Of a DNA stretch of 64,000 nt, positions 35,802 through 49,723 are shown piece after piece. The position numbers were made by a program, and so were the translations under genes. Position 1 is the first letter of the stretch. Each line of letters starts with the position of its first letter. The DNA is from Maratus speciosus (Eukaryota > Arthropoda > Arachnida > Araneae > Salticidae): NCBI GenBank assembly GCA_963932465.1, contig OZ010788.1, positions 197,534,559-197,598,558 of the forward strand, given 5' to 3'. The notes beneath the pieces were generated by a model. That model had not been told where the DNA came from, made no database searches, and saw nothing but the letters and a program-made list of their open reading frames with translations.

Positions 35802-36256
35802 TATATGGCATAACATTTTTTATTTTTTTTTAATTCGTCAAACTATTTATTTCATTTTCAGTTTTCACGTGTAAATCTTGCTCTATAAAACTTATGACAT
35901 AATTATAAATTTTTTTTCAATTCATTAAACTATTTATTTCATTTTAATTTTTTAAGTGGAAATTTTGCAATAGAAAAGTAATTGTTGTGGTGAGAATTTT
36001 ATTGTTTTCTTTTAATTGTTGGCAACTGCTTTAACGAAAAATGTTTATTTTTCTGCAAGAGCTGGTTTTATCAGAATCATGTTCAGGCGGTATTCAAAAA
36101 TTTTAACACTCTCCATTTCCACCCCCTTGGGCTGATTTTGCCCATTTGCAATCCTCACTGAGATATTAGCCATCTCAATGTTTTTGGTGAGTTTGAAGAC
36201 GATCCGTGCATAATTGCGACTTTTATCGTGTGGATAAAATTTAGTACATACACACA

Positions 36257-37020
36257 TCTCTATAATAATAGCCTAAGTCATGTGACTGTCATCAACAGTT
36301 CCGGGCTGACCGCTTTGCTTTTCATATGTCAGGCGGCTCTTTTGCCAATAATGTTAACCGGGTGCAGGTGATAAATCGCCAAGTTGTTCCATCGCCATCA
36401 TTTCATCTATATTATAATAGTTGAAGTCATGTGACTGTCATAAAAAAATTATGGACTGATCCCTTCACTTTCCATATGCAAAGTTGCCATTTTTAATCAA
36501 AATTATTTTTTCGAATAAAGATACGTAAAAGTTGCCATGATCACAAAGAATTCTTGGTACGTTTATGTTAGCCAGGCGAAAATCTCGCCAATAACATTTT
36601 TATTTTTTAACCCGCCAGTTAGCATTTTTTTATTTTTCGCATGGTAAATTAAAGAAATGCTTTGATGTTGAAATTAAATGTCATGGTTTATGTTATTTTT
36701 ATTTTCTTAAAATGAAAGTCGTGAATTTAAAATTTTTTAGTTTTAAATTAAAGATATGTATTTTAAATAAAAGGAATGAATGTATCATATTTTAATTGAA
36801 ATTATGAAATATAATGCGACGAGAATAATGTTTGATGATTTATCACTTCTGCCCGGATAACATAAAAATACAAATTTCTTGATTTTTCTGTCAGAACCCT
36901 CTGATTTGGCATAGGATTGAGGAAGTAAATTAAATTATGGATAAAAGTGACATGATACAATGCTTAGCATACATTTAAGGGAGACCAAACTGGTCGCCAA
37001 GGGTGGCTAGTATATATATA
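36257..37020 (+). mobile_element. Small non-autonomous Helitron, 764 bp
   Basis: Starts A^TCTCTATAATAATAGCC and ends GGTCGCCAAGGGTGGCTAG^T. A second start-like motif, TCTATATTATAATAG, is at 36416, so the true 5' end could be there (605 bp). The 5' part is homologous to 26372-26600, including 'cagttccgggc' and 'tcaggtgataa'-like text. No coding sequence. Confidence 0.6.
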
Positions 37021-37439
37021 TATATATGTATACATATAAACTTTTAAGGTGGGGGTGGTTTTGGGTTCCTGGGGTCATATAATGAAAAGTTATGAAGGAA
37101 TTTTTCAAAGTCGCATCATGGTAACGACTGCAATAGGTAGTATTTATTACGAAATCTACCTAAAATTGTCTTAAAAATACGTCTTTCACAAAAGTTTTTC
37201 ATCTCCAAACTGAACTTATCACAAACACATATATTTTCAAATAAATCTGACTGAAAATTGCCACAAAACAAACGAGCTCACTAAAGAGTCTATAATATAG
37301 TTTTTTCTAAAATTATTATTAAAGATTTTGTTAAAAATAGATAGACAGGAACACCAAAGCACAATGTGCTTAAAAATGCATACGTCGCAGATGGACATTT
37401 CTGCAGAACATTTCAAATTCTCATTTTCAAGAGAATTCA

Positions 37440-38690
37440 CCATTCAATCGAAGGAAAAATCGTCAAATTCGTCACTCAGTGGCCAGGGAAAAAAAAACTC
37501 TAATCGTTCATTTAAAAAGACTGCAAAATTCATCAGGTGGCCTTGAGAAAAACACACACAATTCATCTGTCAATCATGGAGACCAAATCATGAAATTCTC
37601 CAGCCTGTTGTGGTAAAAAATACAAAATTTGACGAACTGTCATGAAAAAAAAAAAAAAACCACGGTTTTTGCCAATCAGTCACATGTAAAAACAAAAAAA
37701 AAATGCAAATTTCTTCAGTGAATCGCTGTTTCTTTAATTGTTAACAAGAAAAAGCCTCAAAATTTGCCTACGGTACAAGGAAAAAATCGAGAAATTTACA
37801 AATTGGTCGCAGTTAAAAAATCACAAAATTCGCCAAACAGTAGCGAAAAAATGCACGATTTTCTCTGATTGGTCACAGCTGCAAAATTTGCTCATGGTAC
37901 AAGAAAAATTTCGCAAAATTCCCCAATTGGCCATGAGGGAAAAAAAACACAAAATTCGTCAGTGGAACATCAGAAAAAAATTCTGATATTTGCCGATCAG
38001 TCATGGAAAGAAATCCTCAATTTTTTCCAATTGGTTGCCAAAAAAAAAAAAAAAGCAACAAAGTTTGCCAATCGGTAAAAAGTAAATATAGTGAAATTCG
38101 CCCATTGGTTGTGACTAAAAAAATGCAAAATCCTTTAGCGGATCAATGGAAAAAATCGGAAATTCGTCGATCCAATCAATCGCGATAAAAAATTTGCCAA
38201 TCACTGAAAAGAAAGTATAATGAAATTTGCTTATCAGTAGCATGCAAAAAACTCCTTTTAAAACGGTCAGAAAAATAGGAAATTCTTCGATCCATTGTGG
38301 AAAAAATCCACAATGTTTTCCCATCTGTTGCAAGATTCAGTCGTTAGTAAAAAACACGAAATTCGTGGATCAGTTGCATGAAAAATAACTACGACTTTTG
38401 CCAATCGGTCAAAGAAAAATATCGCAAAATTCACTTATTGATCAAAGTTAAAAAACACGAAATTCGTCAGTGAATTGTGGAAAAAATCACGAAATTCTTC
38501 AATCAGCTGCAGAAAAAAAAAAATGCGAAATTCGACGATTGGGTCCGAGAAAAAAACATGAAATTTACCGGTTGACAGAGGGGAAAATCTGAAATATTGA
38601 GAAAATCGCCAATCGTTTGTCAGAAAACACAAAATTCATCATTTGATAGGGATAAAATTGCAAAATTCGGCAATAGTTTCCTTCGTGTGT
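37440..38690 (+). repeat. Degenerate satellite array, unit ~33 bp, ~36 units
   Basis: The sequence is built of short units following a loose consensus 'aaattcgccaatcggtcatgg' plus an A-rich tail of variable length. Unit starts ('aaattcg' or 'aatttgcc') recur every 28-45 bases for 1.25 kb. Variation is concentrated in the A-run and in the middle of the unit. All six frames are broken; the short open frames here are by-products of the repeat. The array begins and ends without recognisable transposon termini. Confidence 0.85.
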
Positions 38691-39167
38691 GTGTCAGCAT
38701 TTTACAAAATGTCCACGGGTGGGGAATTTCTAGAAAATCTTACCAGCCAATGATTTATTTCACCAGCCAATAAAATGCAATATACAGTTGAAAATTTTTA
38801 TGACAAAATTTACACAACTCTTAAATAGTTGGTTATTATTATTATAATGCATTTTCATATTTTTTCCCTGTAAAATTAAGAAATATAAACAAAAGATGAA
38901 AGTTTAATATAAAATAGAACTTAGTACCATGTTTACACTGCAGTAATTAGGAAAGTTGAAAAATATAGCTAACTACTAAAAAAAAATAAAAAGTTTTTGC
39001 ATATCTTTATAGTTTGCAGTTTTTAAAGACTACCTAAAAATTTACTTGCCAGTGACGAATAAAATGATGCATTTCCTCACCCTCTGCTTTTGCATTTATA
39101 AAAGATGCAATTACACTTCTTCATATATAAGAAAATATCCTTGTGTTTTTCCTTTTTATTCTCGCAG

Positions 39168-39317
39168 AACATTCTTGATCAGCTGAAGTTCATTGAAGAA
39201 CATAGCAAAGTATTCTGCTTTGGGGGACAGGAAACTGCTTATGATGATAATTTCAAATTAAAACAAGATGTGGCAATCCCAAAACTTTCTTCTATCTCAT
39301 GCATGCTAATACTTTGA
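39168..39317 (+). CDS. Possible orphan terminal exon
   Basis: A pyrimidine-rich acceptor 'tttttattctcgcag' is followed by 49 open codons starting 'NILDQLKFIEEHSKVFCFGG' and ending at TGA. The composition looks coding, with mixed polar and hydrophobic residues and no low-complexity run. I do not recognise the family, no partner exon was found nearby, and a tandem repeat array begins right after the stop. It could be a real 3' exon, a fragment of a gene captured by a repeat, or chance. Confidence 0.3.
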   Translation, partial: NILDQLKFIEEHSKVFCFGGQETAYDDNFKLKQDVAIPKLSSISCMLIL

Positions 39318-39384
39318 AATTCGCTATGATAGCATCAAAATTAAATGGCAATCCATACCATCATGAGGATGCTAAAGATATGAA

Positions 39385-40000
39385 ATTCTGCGCATTAGTT
39401 CTTGAGATATGACCATCATTAAAACCCTGCAACATGCAGCATAACAGTGCCACTTAGAAGGCGATTGACACCAAAATCTAATAAGCAACAACTTGTGTCA
39501 CCGCCTAACTGAATCCTAAGTTAGATGAAAATTTGTGCATTAGTTCTTAAGATAGAGCTATTATGGAAATCATGAAAAATGCAGCATAGCAGCACCCTTG
39601 TTGAGTGATTTACACCAAAACATACTAAGCACCAATATTTATCTAGGTACACCTGAATCTGAAGTTTGAGGAAAATTCGTGCATTAGTTCTTGAGATAAA
39701 GAAGCTATTGTATGAATCGGGAAAAATGCAGCATAGCAGCGCCACCTGTTGGACAATTTACACCAAAATGTAAACACAATCAATTCATGTTAAGGGTTAA
39801 TGGAATCTGAAGTTTGATGGAAATCCATGCATTAGTTCTTAAGATAAAACTATTGAAGAAATCGTGAAAAATGCAGCATAGCAGCGCTTCCTGTTGGGCG
39901 ATTTACACCAAAAACTAATCAGCACCAATTTATATCAGGGACTAACTAAATATATATTTTTATTAATCTGTGCGTTAGTTCTTGAGATAGAGCGCCTCCA
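39385..40000 (+). repeat. Tandem array, unit 143-150 bp, ~5 units
   Basis: The phrase 'gcattagttcttgagata' recurs near 39394, 39537, 39679, 39829 and 39971, each followed by 'aaaaatgcagcatagcagcgcc' and 'gatttacaccaaaa'. The last unit is incomplete and passes into 'aaacggacggacagacagac', a motif often seen near the 3' end of invertebrate repeat families. The array ends about 40160 in 'gaagaaagtaaaaattat'. No coding sequence was found. Confidence 0.85.
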
Positions 40001-40356
40001 AAATTTGAGCCACATACAAACGGACGGACAGACAGACATTTTGTGAAAACATGTTCTTCAGAATAGCTGATCCATAAAGCGTGCAAGTCCGTTGAAAACC
40101 GGAATTAGAAAATTTTCATGAATCCAATACTTTCTTCTTGTACAGATAGAAGAAAGTAAAAATTATGATTAAAGTTTTGTCAAATATAGAGAATTGTTCA
40201 CAAAAACAGAATCCTGTGAGAAAAGTGTGGACAGATCCCTGCCAATTGTCATATATACAGAGGCCAATGAAATCTCATCATGTATCATGTGCATCTCGAC
40301 TTTTAAGGTAAATTTTGAAGGGACATGTAGCATTAAAAACTTTTTTTTTTTAAGAA

Positions 40357-40500
40357 CTAAGGGGCTCTGCCCCCTACGAGTTATGCTTGCCAACCCCTGT
40401 TCAAACCCCCCAGATTCTAAAAGCATGCTAATTGGATCGGGTTTTAAAAGATTGTTTTATAATAAGAAAGTTCTTTTATATAAGTCATTTTGAATGTATC
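40357..40500 (-). mobile_element. Helitron 3' end fragment
   Basis: On the - strand it ends GGGGGCAGAGCCCCTTAG^T, with the same hairpin and neighbouring text ('tgccaacccctgttcaaa' reversed) as the end at 26043. Its 5' end was not found. Confidence 0.55.
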
Positions 40501-43500
40501 ATTTTAAATCTGGCGTAATTTTCACCAAAGTTTTCTTTCTCTTATTAATATCCATGTGAAAATACTTTTGTTGTTAGAAAGGAAATATTATTTGCGCTGT
40601 GTCAGAATTCACAACAATAGTTGAAAAGATTATCTTAAAATATGAAATAAATGTCTCTCTCGCACAAATATATTTTTAAATTTAAGCTGTTTTGCATTAT
40701 TATTTGGCCATTTTAAATATGACACAATCCACTCCATTTATGACTTTTAACGCATAAATGATTTTTTTTAATTTAAAAATTTTCTTTTTCTTTTAAAATT
40801 TAAGCATAAATATAGTTCTTATGATGTAATTTTCAATATTTTCCTCTAATACTTCATAATTTTCAAAATCAATGTGGTCTTATAATTTCTTAACGCACTG
40901 CAGTTATTAAATTTAGCTTAATTGGGAGGAGGGGGAGAAGGAGGGGAGTAGTGCCAGCTGTTGGTTCCAGTAATTTCAATTTCCGACACAGGTGTTAATT
41001 ATTGGTAATATTACAGAAAGTTGAAATCTATTATTTGAAATGTTTAAAGCAACATAATAATAAAATTAAATATATTTTGTAATCAAAACCATTAGCATTT
41101 AAGTTGTTCAACCAGGACCTCATACCATTTGTCAGCTACTGGTTCAAAAATGTCAGTTACTGGACATCTGTATTACTAATAATTTAAAACATGAAAAAAG
41201 AAATACATGTGTCTGCAGTTTGGTATCATATACAAATGAGGTTTAAGTATATTGTTTTTAAAGATTAAAGTATTTTTAAAGCATAAACACCTTGAAATAT
41301 AAAATAACTTTTTTTTTTTTTTTTTTTTTTTTTTTATCTTTGCGAGTAACAGGTCAGACACTGGTTCATTTTGTGTCAGTTATTGGTTTTTCAAAATGGG
41401 GTTTTAGTTCCTGGAATTATTGACCAAAAATTAATTTTTAATAATATAATGTGTAATTTTTTAATGTGTCTACTATTCTTTCAAACAGAAAAATAAGTAT
41501 AAAATGGATTTAAAATTTTGTAATAGTGATTTGAACAAGAAAGAAATATTAAGTTGTCGATTACAGGGGATTTCACATTACATTAGGGGGAAAAATGTTA
41601 CGATTATATACTGTGCAAAATGAAAATTTTCTAAAAATGTTTTTTCTATTTTGTATGGGGGTGCTAGCTGTTACGTTCATGAATATAAAGATGAAGTCTA
41701 GATTTGAGTATCTAAATTTTGGATGTGATTATGGCTTAATCCAGTGCAATTTCTCCTGGTCCAGATTTATGAAATTGTACTCTATTATCCCATTCAGAAT
41801 TTGCAAAACATTAGTTGTATCAAATTTGTATAATAGATAAAGTCAAAACTTTGACTCATGACAAGTACAGCTTAAAATTTTATTGATACTGCTGTTTTTA
41901 AAAATGTGATTTTATTGCCATGTTAGTAATAAAAGCCTTTTATACAAAAATGAGTATTACTGTCAAGATTGTTTTAAAAATAAATTTTCATTTAAAAGAT
42001 ACATTTTAACAAGGCATCAGCCATTTTGGTTCCTTTCTCTCTCAAACACAAATAGATAAACAATCACCAATCTTACATTTATAATTTATGATAGTTTAAG
42101 AACAAAATTTACCTACATTTATTGATTTATTTATATAAAAAGATTCTTTGTAACATATAGCAACTTCAGTTTTAACCTTTTAGTCTTACACAATATGATA
42201 ATATTTTCACATAAGAATAAACGTACACATAACAAGATTTTCACAACTGCATTAAAATGAAAATGTGTATGAAATGGAGTACAATACTGAAGCTTAGTTT
42301 AACAATCTACTGAAATTTTATGATAATCAGAATGCTTTTCCATATTAGGGAAACAACACATCTGTCATCTGAGAGTTTTAAATCTTAATAAAATTTACAC
42401 ACATCAACAGAAGAAAAAAAAAGATTTACCAAATTTCAATTTTGTTATTAATATTTCACCAGATGCTGTGATAACCTATCGCAGAAGACAACAGATTGAA
42501 TTATCAATTTTTCTTTTTGAAACTATCACACAAGATAAAAACGCAGAATTGAAATCTAAAAGTAACCCTTTAAAAAAAGAAAAAAAAATCTCAGTAAATA
42601 GTTCTTACGAAGCAAATTCAAATATAAACTGAAAGGACACTTATGAACAATACCACTTTTTTAAACATTAAAATTTAAAAAAGTAAATTTAGAATTTAAC
42701 ATAATCATAATGGATAATAATTGATGCAATTTTTATTATTAACTGCAAAATATTATACCTAGAGTGGCAATTTTCTATTGAACATTAACTATAGTTTGTA
42801 CATTTAGTAACAATTTTACTGTATGTTTAAAAATACATACATAATTATGTCTGGATTACATAATAATTAACACAATTTACATAACTACAGACATACACAT
42901 ATTAAAATTTTATTAAAAACAATAATTAAATATATATAAACACTTCAGCTGAATCGCCAATAAACGAAGCGACCCAGATTCCTGCTGATTATTTTATCCT
43001 ACTTAAATCGTGATTTTAACTGTTTTTTTGTTTGCTGTGGCTCTTGCTGTTTTGTGACTCTGCTCGTTTACTGATGAGGGCTATGAAAATAGCTGAAACA
43101 TTTACATATATTTTTAATTATATTTTAATTGTTTTTAATAAAATTTTAATATTGCATGTCTGTAGTTATGTAAATTGTGTTAATTACTGTATGTTTGATT
43201 TAAAAAAATTAAAACGAGTACATTGCTTCAGCTTTGATAGCTGTGCAAGTCAACAGTTGCACTTCACATAGATACGTCATTGAGCAAGGCAGCATAAGTA
43301 ATTTTGCTTTCTCAAACAAGGATTTGAATTCATCTGACAAATGATATCATAACTCAAAGACTTTGATTTCGAAAAAAAAAAAAAAAAAAAATCTTTAACT
43401 TGCTGCGAATTATCAAATCGAAGAGAACCTCATGTTTCACTGAGTTCAAACTGGTTAATTTTCTTTTAACATTGAAGTCATTAAGAATATATTTAAAATT

Positions 43501-44020
43501 TTAAAGTCGTCCAAAGCCTTTATTGAGGTGTTGGAAAATATTGTTCAAGTGACTCTTTCAAAGCTTTAGGATTCCCGACTATTTCTCTGCATTTTCTTTT
43601 GAAGCTGAGTGTTGTTTGCATTTCTTAAGCAAAAGGAAAGTAATTAATATCCTACTTTCCCTCCCAACCCAGCCAATGCACATTTCATCTTTAAAAAAGA
43701 CACTTTAGGCAAATGCATAGAAAACTGTTAAAGTTTTCCATTGCAATGACAGAATCATTTAATTGATTTTGCTAAACGTGTTGTCCAAATATGAAATTTG
43801 CACGCCCAGTCTTCATTATTTAAAATTTTTGCCAGTTGAGCGTTAGGATTCATCTAATCATCTCTGCATGCAGTTTTATCAAATGTTTAAACGCTTTTCC
43901 TCAAAAGTTCTTTTAAAAGAAGTTCTTAAGTTTCCTGCGCAACAATGTGAAACTTCAGACATTTTCTGACTCGTTTTTAAACGTAAAGGCATAAAATTAG
44001 CAGGGATGACTATTCAAGCA
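40500..44020. other. Intergenic AT-rich DNA, no gene recognised
   Basis: Contains a poly(T) run at 41311-41335, a poly(A) run at 43374-43391 and scattered AT microsatellites. Both strands were read for exons with splice signals and for element ends; nothing could be supported. The frames near 41595 and 43032 show no domain and have the composition of the surrounding DNA. Confidence 0.45.
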
Positions 44021-44029
44021 ATTTGGAAT

Positions 44030-44320
44030 CGAAATGAGTTTTCCATTTTTTGATAAATAAATTACTTATAAAGTTCTAAGCCATTTTGGTCATGTGAGGA
44101 CCAGTTTTTCACCTTTCTTGTGTCACATCTGGAAATTCAGTTCAAAATACAAACTTTGACAGTATTTTCTGAAGGATCTTTTGTGTTCACCAAAAAGTCT
44201 TTTGATTGCATAGTTTCTAAATAAGAACACCTGCAAATTTCATGCATTTCTGAACAAAAATGAATTTTAAAAATATGTCTGAAAGTTGCCCATTTGGATT
44301 TAACAGCCTTAAGCTGACAT
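44030..44320 (+). repeat. Interspersed repeat, copy of 3185-3490
   Basis: Shares 'gataaataaattacttat', 'tttgacagtatttt', 'gaacacctgc' and 'catttctgaac' in the same order and orientation as the first copy, at perhaps 80 percent identity. No ends were defined. Confidence 0.6.
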
Positions 44321-44329
44321 ATTGTTGCC

Positions 44330-45321
44330 CTTCATATTGAAATAATCTGGCAGTTTACTTTTCATATCAGGGTGATTTACTTAGAAAATGATGACACAGT
44401 TCAGGATAAAATATGGAGTTATTGGTTAACACTTAACCGCAAAGCACACCGAGAGGAGTTCATAAATCCAAATTTGAAAATTTTCCTTCAGAATGTAATT
44501 TTTCGCTTTCTCACTTTAAATCTACACTTTGTTTCTCCATTTATTCTATTTTCAGAGTGGAAAAAATAAAAATAGGGAGGTAATAGAAATTAATGTTAGC
44601 AACGGAAAATTTCTACAGAAAATAAAACCTAGTTTATTAAAAAAGCTGAGTTAGTGGAGTATTAGCTTCCACTTTGATTTTCATAACAATAAAATTCATA
44701 CACATTTTTGAAAAAAATCCCCTGACAGAAATGCATTCAAATTTTCTTTATTTTGCTAAAGCATAGCAGAGTCCTGGAGACCCCAGGTTAGAAACTGCTG
44801 CACTAGAGAGTATATGGCATAACTACAGAGGATGTACTGAATTCCTTTAAAAAATTAAAAAGGAATGTGGTGTATACCACCATATTGTTGATTACATCCC
44901 TGCAGTTAGCATATTTTAACAAGTATGATTTGGCACATATTCAACTCCGTTGTTGTTCTAATTCAAATACAGCTGTATTCATAAAGTTGACAATTTATCA
45001 CCTGTGCTGGCTAACAGAAAAATGCCTTAAAATTAATTTAAAATTAAATAAAAAAATATTAAATATTGTACGGTCACTGGAAACACACTTGTGTCCATAA
45101 CTTTTGCAGTTCTACTATATCAGGAAATGAATGAAAGAAAAATAACAAAATTTCATCTTTACATACATAAACCAAGTAAAATAAAAGAGTATCAACAGAG
45201 GACAACTATCATAAACAAGAAGATCATTTAACAGGTAAATAAATATAGATGAATGTGAACCATCAACATTTACTGTTTAATTGAGGAAATCATTAAATTG
45301 GAGTTATACTGTATTATATTA
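44330..45321. other. Intergenic DNA up to the second hAT copy
   Basis: A short stretch 'gagtcctggagaccccaggttagaaactgctgca' near 44769 resembles one end of a hAT MITE, without a partner. Nothing else was recognised. Confidence 0.4.
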
Positions 45322-48300
45322 TCCCAAGCCAGGGGCGGATTTATGAAGTGAGGGGCCCCTCTCACTGGAACTTTTTGGGGCCCTTCCATCTTACAAAATT
45401 GGGTATATTTATAAGTTAAAAATAATAGATATCCAAAACTTAATTGCAATGATTGCTTACAAATTAATTAAAATGTATTCAAATCGTTAAAGATTAATTA
45501 CACAAATTTTATTTCATATTCAAATTACATCAGATTATTTTACATGAACTTAAATACTGTGACGGATAAATGTGCTAAAATTATGTGTCTTACTTTCCTT
45601 TCCATTTTTTAAGAACATAAAATGATAATTCAAACCAAGGTTATTCAGAAATTAAGGAAACAGTATTTTAGTATCTGCTGAGCTATAACTCAAATCCTCT
45701 TTTCTTTACTTTTCATTTTTGGTTCATTTATGACATGAAATACGATATAAATATATGGGGTTCTGATGCGCGGGACTGCAGCGGCCCGCGCTGCATCCCA
45801 TTATCTTGCTTGAAATTTTAATTTCATGTTTTAATAAAATAATTTCAGAAATCAAATAAATTCATCAATTATAACCAAATTAAATTATATTTTTGTTCTT
45901 TTCTACACAACGGGGTTTCAAAGAATGACAAATGCTTTATGGACTTAAAAAGAATTCGAAGCTCCACGAGTTGTTTTATAACCATCTGCACTGGATTTTT
46001 ATGTAAATGTATTTTTTAAACATCAATTTAATTAACTAATCTATATATAGGTTTGTAATTGAATGTGTCTTAATAGCAAATGCTTTAAAAAATGGCCCCA
46101 AAAATGTAAATGTCGCACTTCCATAACTGAGATTAGCGAAACATCTGCTAAAATAGAAAAAAATCCCTGGCGGCTCAGCCTACATCCACAGGTAGATTCC
46201 GAAGTTAAGTACTAATTTTACCAAAAAAAACCTAATCAAAATTAGAGATCAAACCTGTTTAATAATTTTATCTGGCCGCTTTTGACGAGTTTTTAATTCC
46301 ATTTAATACGATATTTTTTTCTTCAACTCATATTTTTTTTTCTTTTGCTGTAAGAGTCGGTCCTATCAAAAAGTTGTAGATAAAAGATAATATTAAGAAG
46401 ATTTATTATAAACTCAAGCGGATTTGATGTCTTGTGAACTGACGAAGTTATGATTTTTTTTTGTCTTCATCCCCCCCCCTTCCCCCCCCCCGTTATTGTT
46501 TGTTTGTTTGTTTTTAGATTTTTTATATATATAAAAGTTGGTCCTATCAAAAAGTTGTAGATCAGATTAAAAAAATTTATAATAAATTTAAGTGGATTTG
46601 ATATCTTCTGAATTGACGAAGTTATGAATTTTTTTCTTCTTCATCCCCCCCCCCCTTTATTGTTTGTTTTTAGTTTTTTTTATATATATAAAAGTTGGTC
46701 CTATGAAAAAGTTGTCAATATAAAAGTTGTAGATAAGATTTAAAAGTTTTATAATAAATTTAAGTGGATTTGATATCTTGTGAATTGACGAAGTTATGAA
46801 TTTTTTTTCTTCGCCCTTTGAGCCCATTTTTAATGATATCAAAAATCTGTCATACATAAATTTTTGGCCCTTTTTCTAGAAGTAATAATAACTTTAAACT
46901 AATTTTATATGTATTACAATTAAGAAGTTATAGGATTTTTTCTGTTTTCACAAAATTCCCCCTATTTCCACCCACTTAGTTCAATTTTGACCATTAACGA
47001 GCTTGACCGAGATTTTCTGCCGCTTAATTTTATGTAACAGTTTGGAAGAGATTTGTGCAGAATTATCCAATAGTGTACATAAAAGGGTGATATATATATA
47101 TATATAGTTTTGACTGGTCATGATTGGCGTAGATCTGCAAAAATATCTTAGAAATTCCAACATAGGGAAGAATGTAATAGGTAGTATTTCTTACGAAATC
47201 TACCTAAAATTCATATTGGGGAAAACTATAGGGGGCATTGTCTTTGACAAACGTGATATATTTGATTGCAGTGTGTCATTTTTGATCTAGATATGGAGAA
47301 TTTTTTGAGAGGGAAGAAATATGAACACTTACGATGCAATAATAAACTATTGATTACTAGCTGACCCACCCGGCGTTGCCCGGGCCCGTAACAATGAACT
47401 TAAACAAAACTCAAGTTTGTATGATTTTATATCTTTGGAAAATCGGGACCCCAATGTCTTAAGCATCATAGAGTGTTTCAAATTAACTTAGTTTTCGGGA
47501 ATCCAATGCCTTCGGCAGTGTCTAGTGTGTTCCCAACAAACCTCTTTCTGAACGAACCTGTGACCTGGTTCTCCGTTGCCTATGGCAGTGTGTACGGGGA
47601 GTGCTCACGCACCGAAGATAATCGAAAAAAAAAAATGGAATGAGCCGAACTTCTTAGTAATCGGGCCCATAGAACCCGACCTGAGAATGCGCCCCCTGGC
47701 GGTTGAAGATGGAACTAAAACCTGAAAAACTATCATAAACTAAATTGAGTGAACCAATTTCCGTTGAAATCGAGCTCATAGAAACCGAGAAAAGAATGTG
47801 CCGGTAATGTTCGAAAATTGTGGCAACAGATGTCCAAGATAAACTTTCATAATGCAGAAAGTAGCTAAATCGTAATCTAATTTGAATGAACCAATTCCCG
47901 TTGAAATTGGGACGATAGAATCCGAGGAAGGAAAACGCTCCCTAACAGTGGAAGGTGGCCCCTCCTCTATCAATTTAACGAATTATCTTTAACGAAAGTT
48001 GTAAAAAACCAGGAAAATCCACCCCCCCCCCCTTAAAAAAAAAACGGGCTTTTTTGATTAAACCAGATTTTTTTGGTTTAAACAGGGTTTTTTTTTTTTA
48101 AATATCTTTTCCCTATAACATATACATGCACATTTATTGATAAAAATAAACATTGTTGGATATATAAGTAATATGACATAATTTAAAATAATTTAAATTA
48201 AATAATTACAGTCAGTTATGTAGAAAATTTAAATAATTTCAAATTTAAATATTATTAGTAAAGTAATAGCTATGTCTTATGTTCCAAAAATAAAATGCTC

Positions 48301-49723
48301 TACATAGTGATACAATGATCCCTTGAAAATCTTAATAAACAATCCTTTGATTACTATTACTAATAATGATGTAGTTTCTTGAATATAATATACTTTCCCT
48401 TGTCTATTCACAAAAAATTTCTCTGAAATACTTGTTATCTGGGATGTCCGATTTTTCTGTTTTCTGTCTATACATGGGCAATTATTATCTTTTATTGAAA
48501 ATAAAGAATTTTATAAGGAATTCCTGAAATGATTTGACATTTAGCAGTTGAGTCTTTACATATTTCAAGAAGTTTTGTGTATTGTTATTTGACACGTCTC
48601 TTCTGCAATCCCCAATCAAGAAAATTTTCTTTTACAGCTTGACTGAAATCTTAAAGATTATGTTATTAATTGCTGTAAATAATCTGCATTTTCTCAAATG
48701 AAAATATTTTATGCTAAATATTGAATATTTGTAATCTATTTTATGTTTGCTAAATTAACATGCTTTAAATTATCTCTTTAGAGCCCCAGATATGTTCATC
48801 AACACATGCAATTTTCATTCTACATTCATACAAACATGGCCTAGACTTACTATGTCTCATGTTGACTGCCGAGATATTTTTAAAAGTAGAAATTGTTTAT
48901 ATCCAACAATTTGAAACATTTAAATTACGAAATATATATATATATATATATTCTATTAGGTTTGTTCTAAAAAAGCCAATTGGTTTTTTAGAGAAATAAA
49001 TCAGTAGAAAAAAAAAACATGGCTTTTAAAACACGCTTAAAACGAATTGGTTTAAACCGTGCCAAACCTGCGCTTTAACATTAACCCAATATTTAATTTA
49101 CGGATGAAATCCCCCCCCCCCCCCCCCCATCTCTACATTTAACCACTTACCTTTAACAATAGCGTTATTTTTAATCTACGGCTGTAGTGACTAAACGTAA
49201 GTCGATGCGGAGAAAGAAAATTAATATTCGAAATACGTGGTAGCAAGGGTATAAGGAAATTTTTTAGTAGTTTAGTAGTTCCGGAGGATCCTAGAACTAT
49301 GTTTAATAAAATTGCAAGAGAATCGAATCATTTTTAAAGAAGCTGCACCAGGGCCTCAAGAAGGCGATTAACATTTACAATTGATCGTAGCTGAAGTCTG
49401 AGAAATTTTTTTTGACCTTCATGTATTAGCTGAAGAACCTAAGAAGTTGTTACCAAAAAAATCTAGTGAATCAGACTCTTTTTAAGGGGGCTATAATAGG
49501 GGAACCATAAGATGTCAATTGATAGTTGAGAGTAGAGCCCTAAGATGAAAACATGTTAAAAGGTCCTTGTACTTAAATCTTTAGATCTTTAATTAGTCGA
49601 AATTAAGCATAGGGTATGAAAAAATCATTAGAATAAAACTTTAAAGAATAGCACAAAAATTAGGTGGAATTCTTCAAAAAGGGCCCTAGAGCCCCCCCAA
49701 AAATATGAGGGGTAGCTGGAGGT

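Noticed and set aside
37328..38632. Several 60-80 codon frames with lysine- or phenylalanine-rich repeats
   Set aside because: These are by-products of the 33 bp satellite and its A-runs on both strands.
37440..38690. CRISPR array
   Set aside because: The units are degenerate with no constant-length unique spacers, the genome is eukaryotic, and no cas genes are present.
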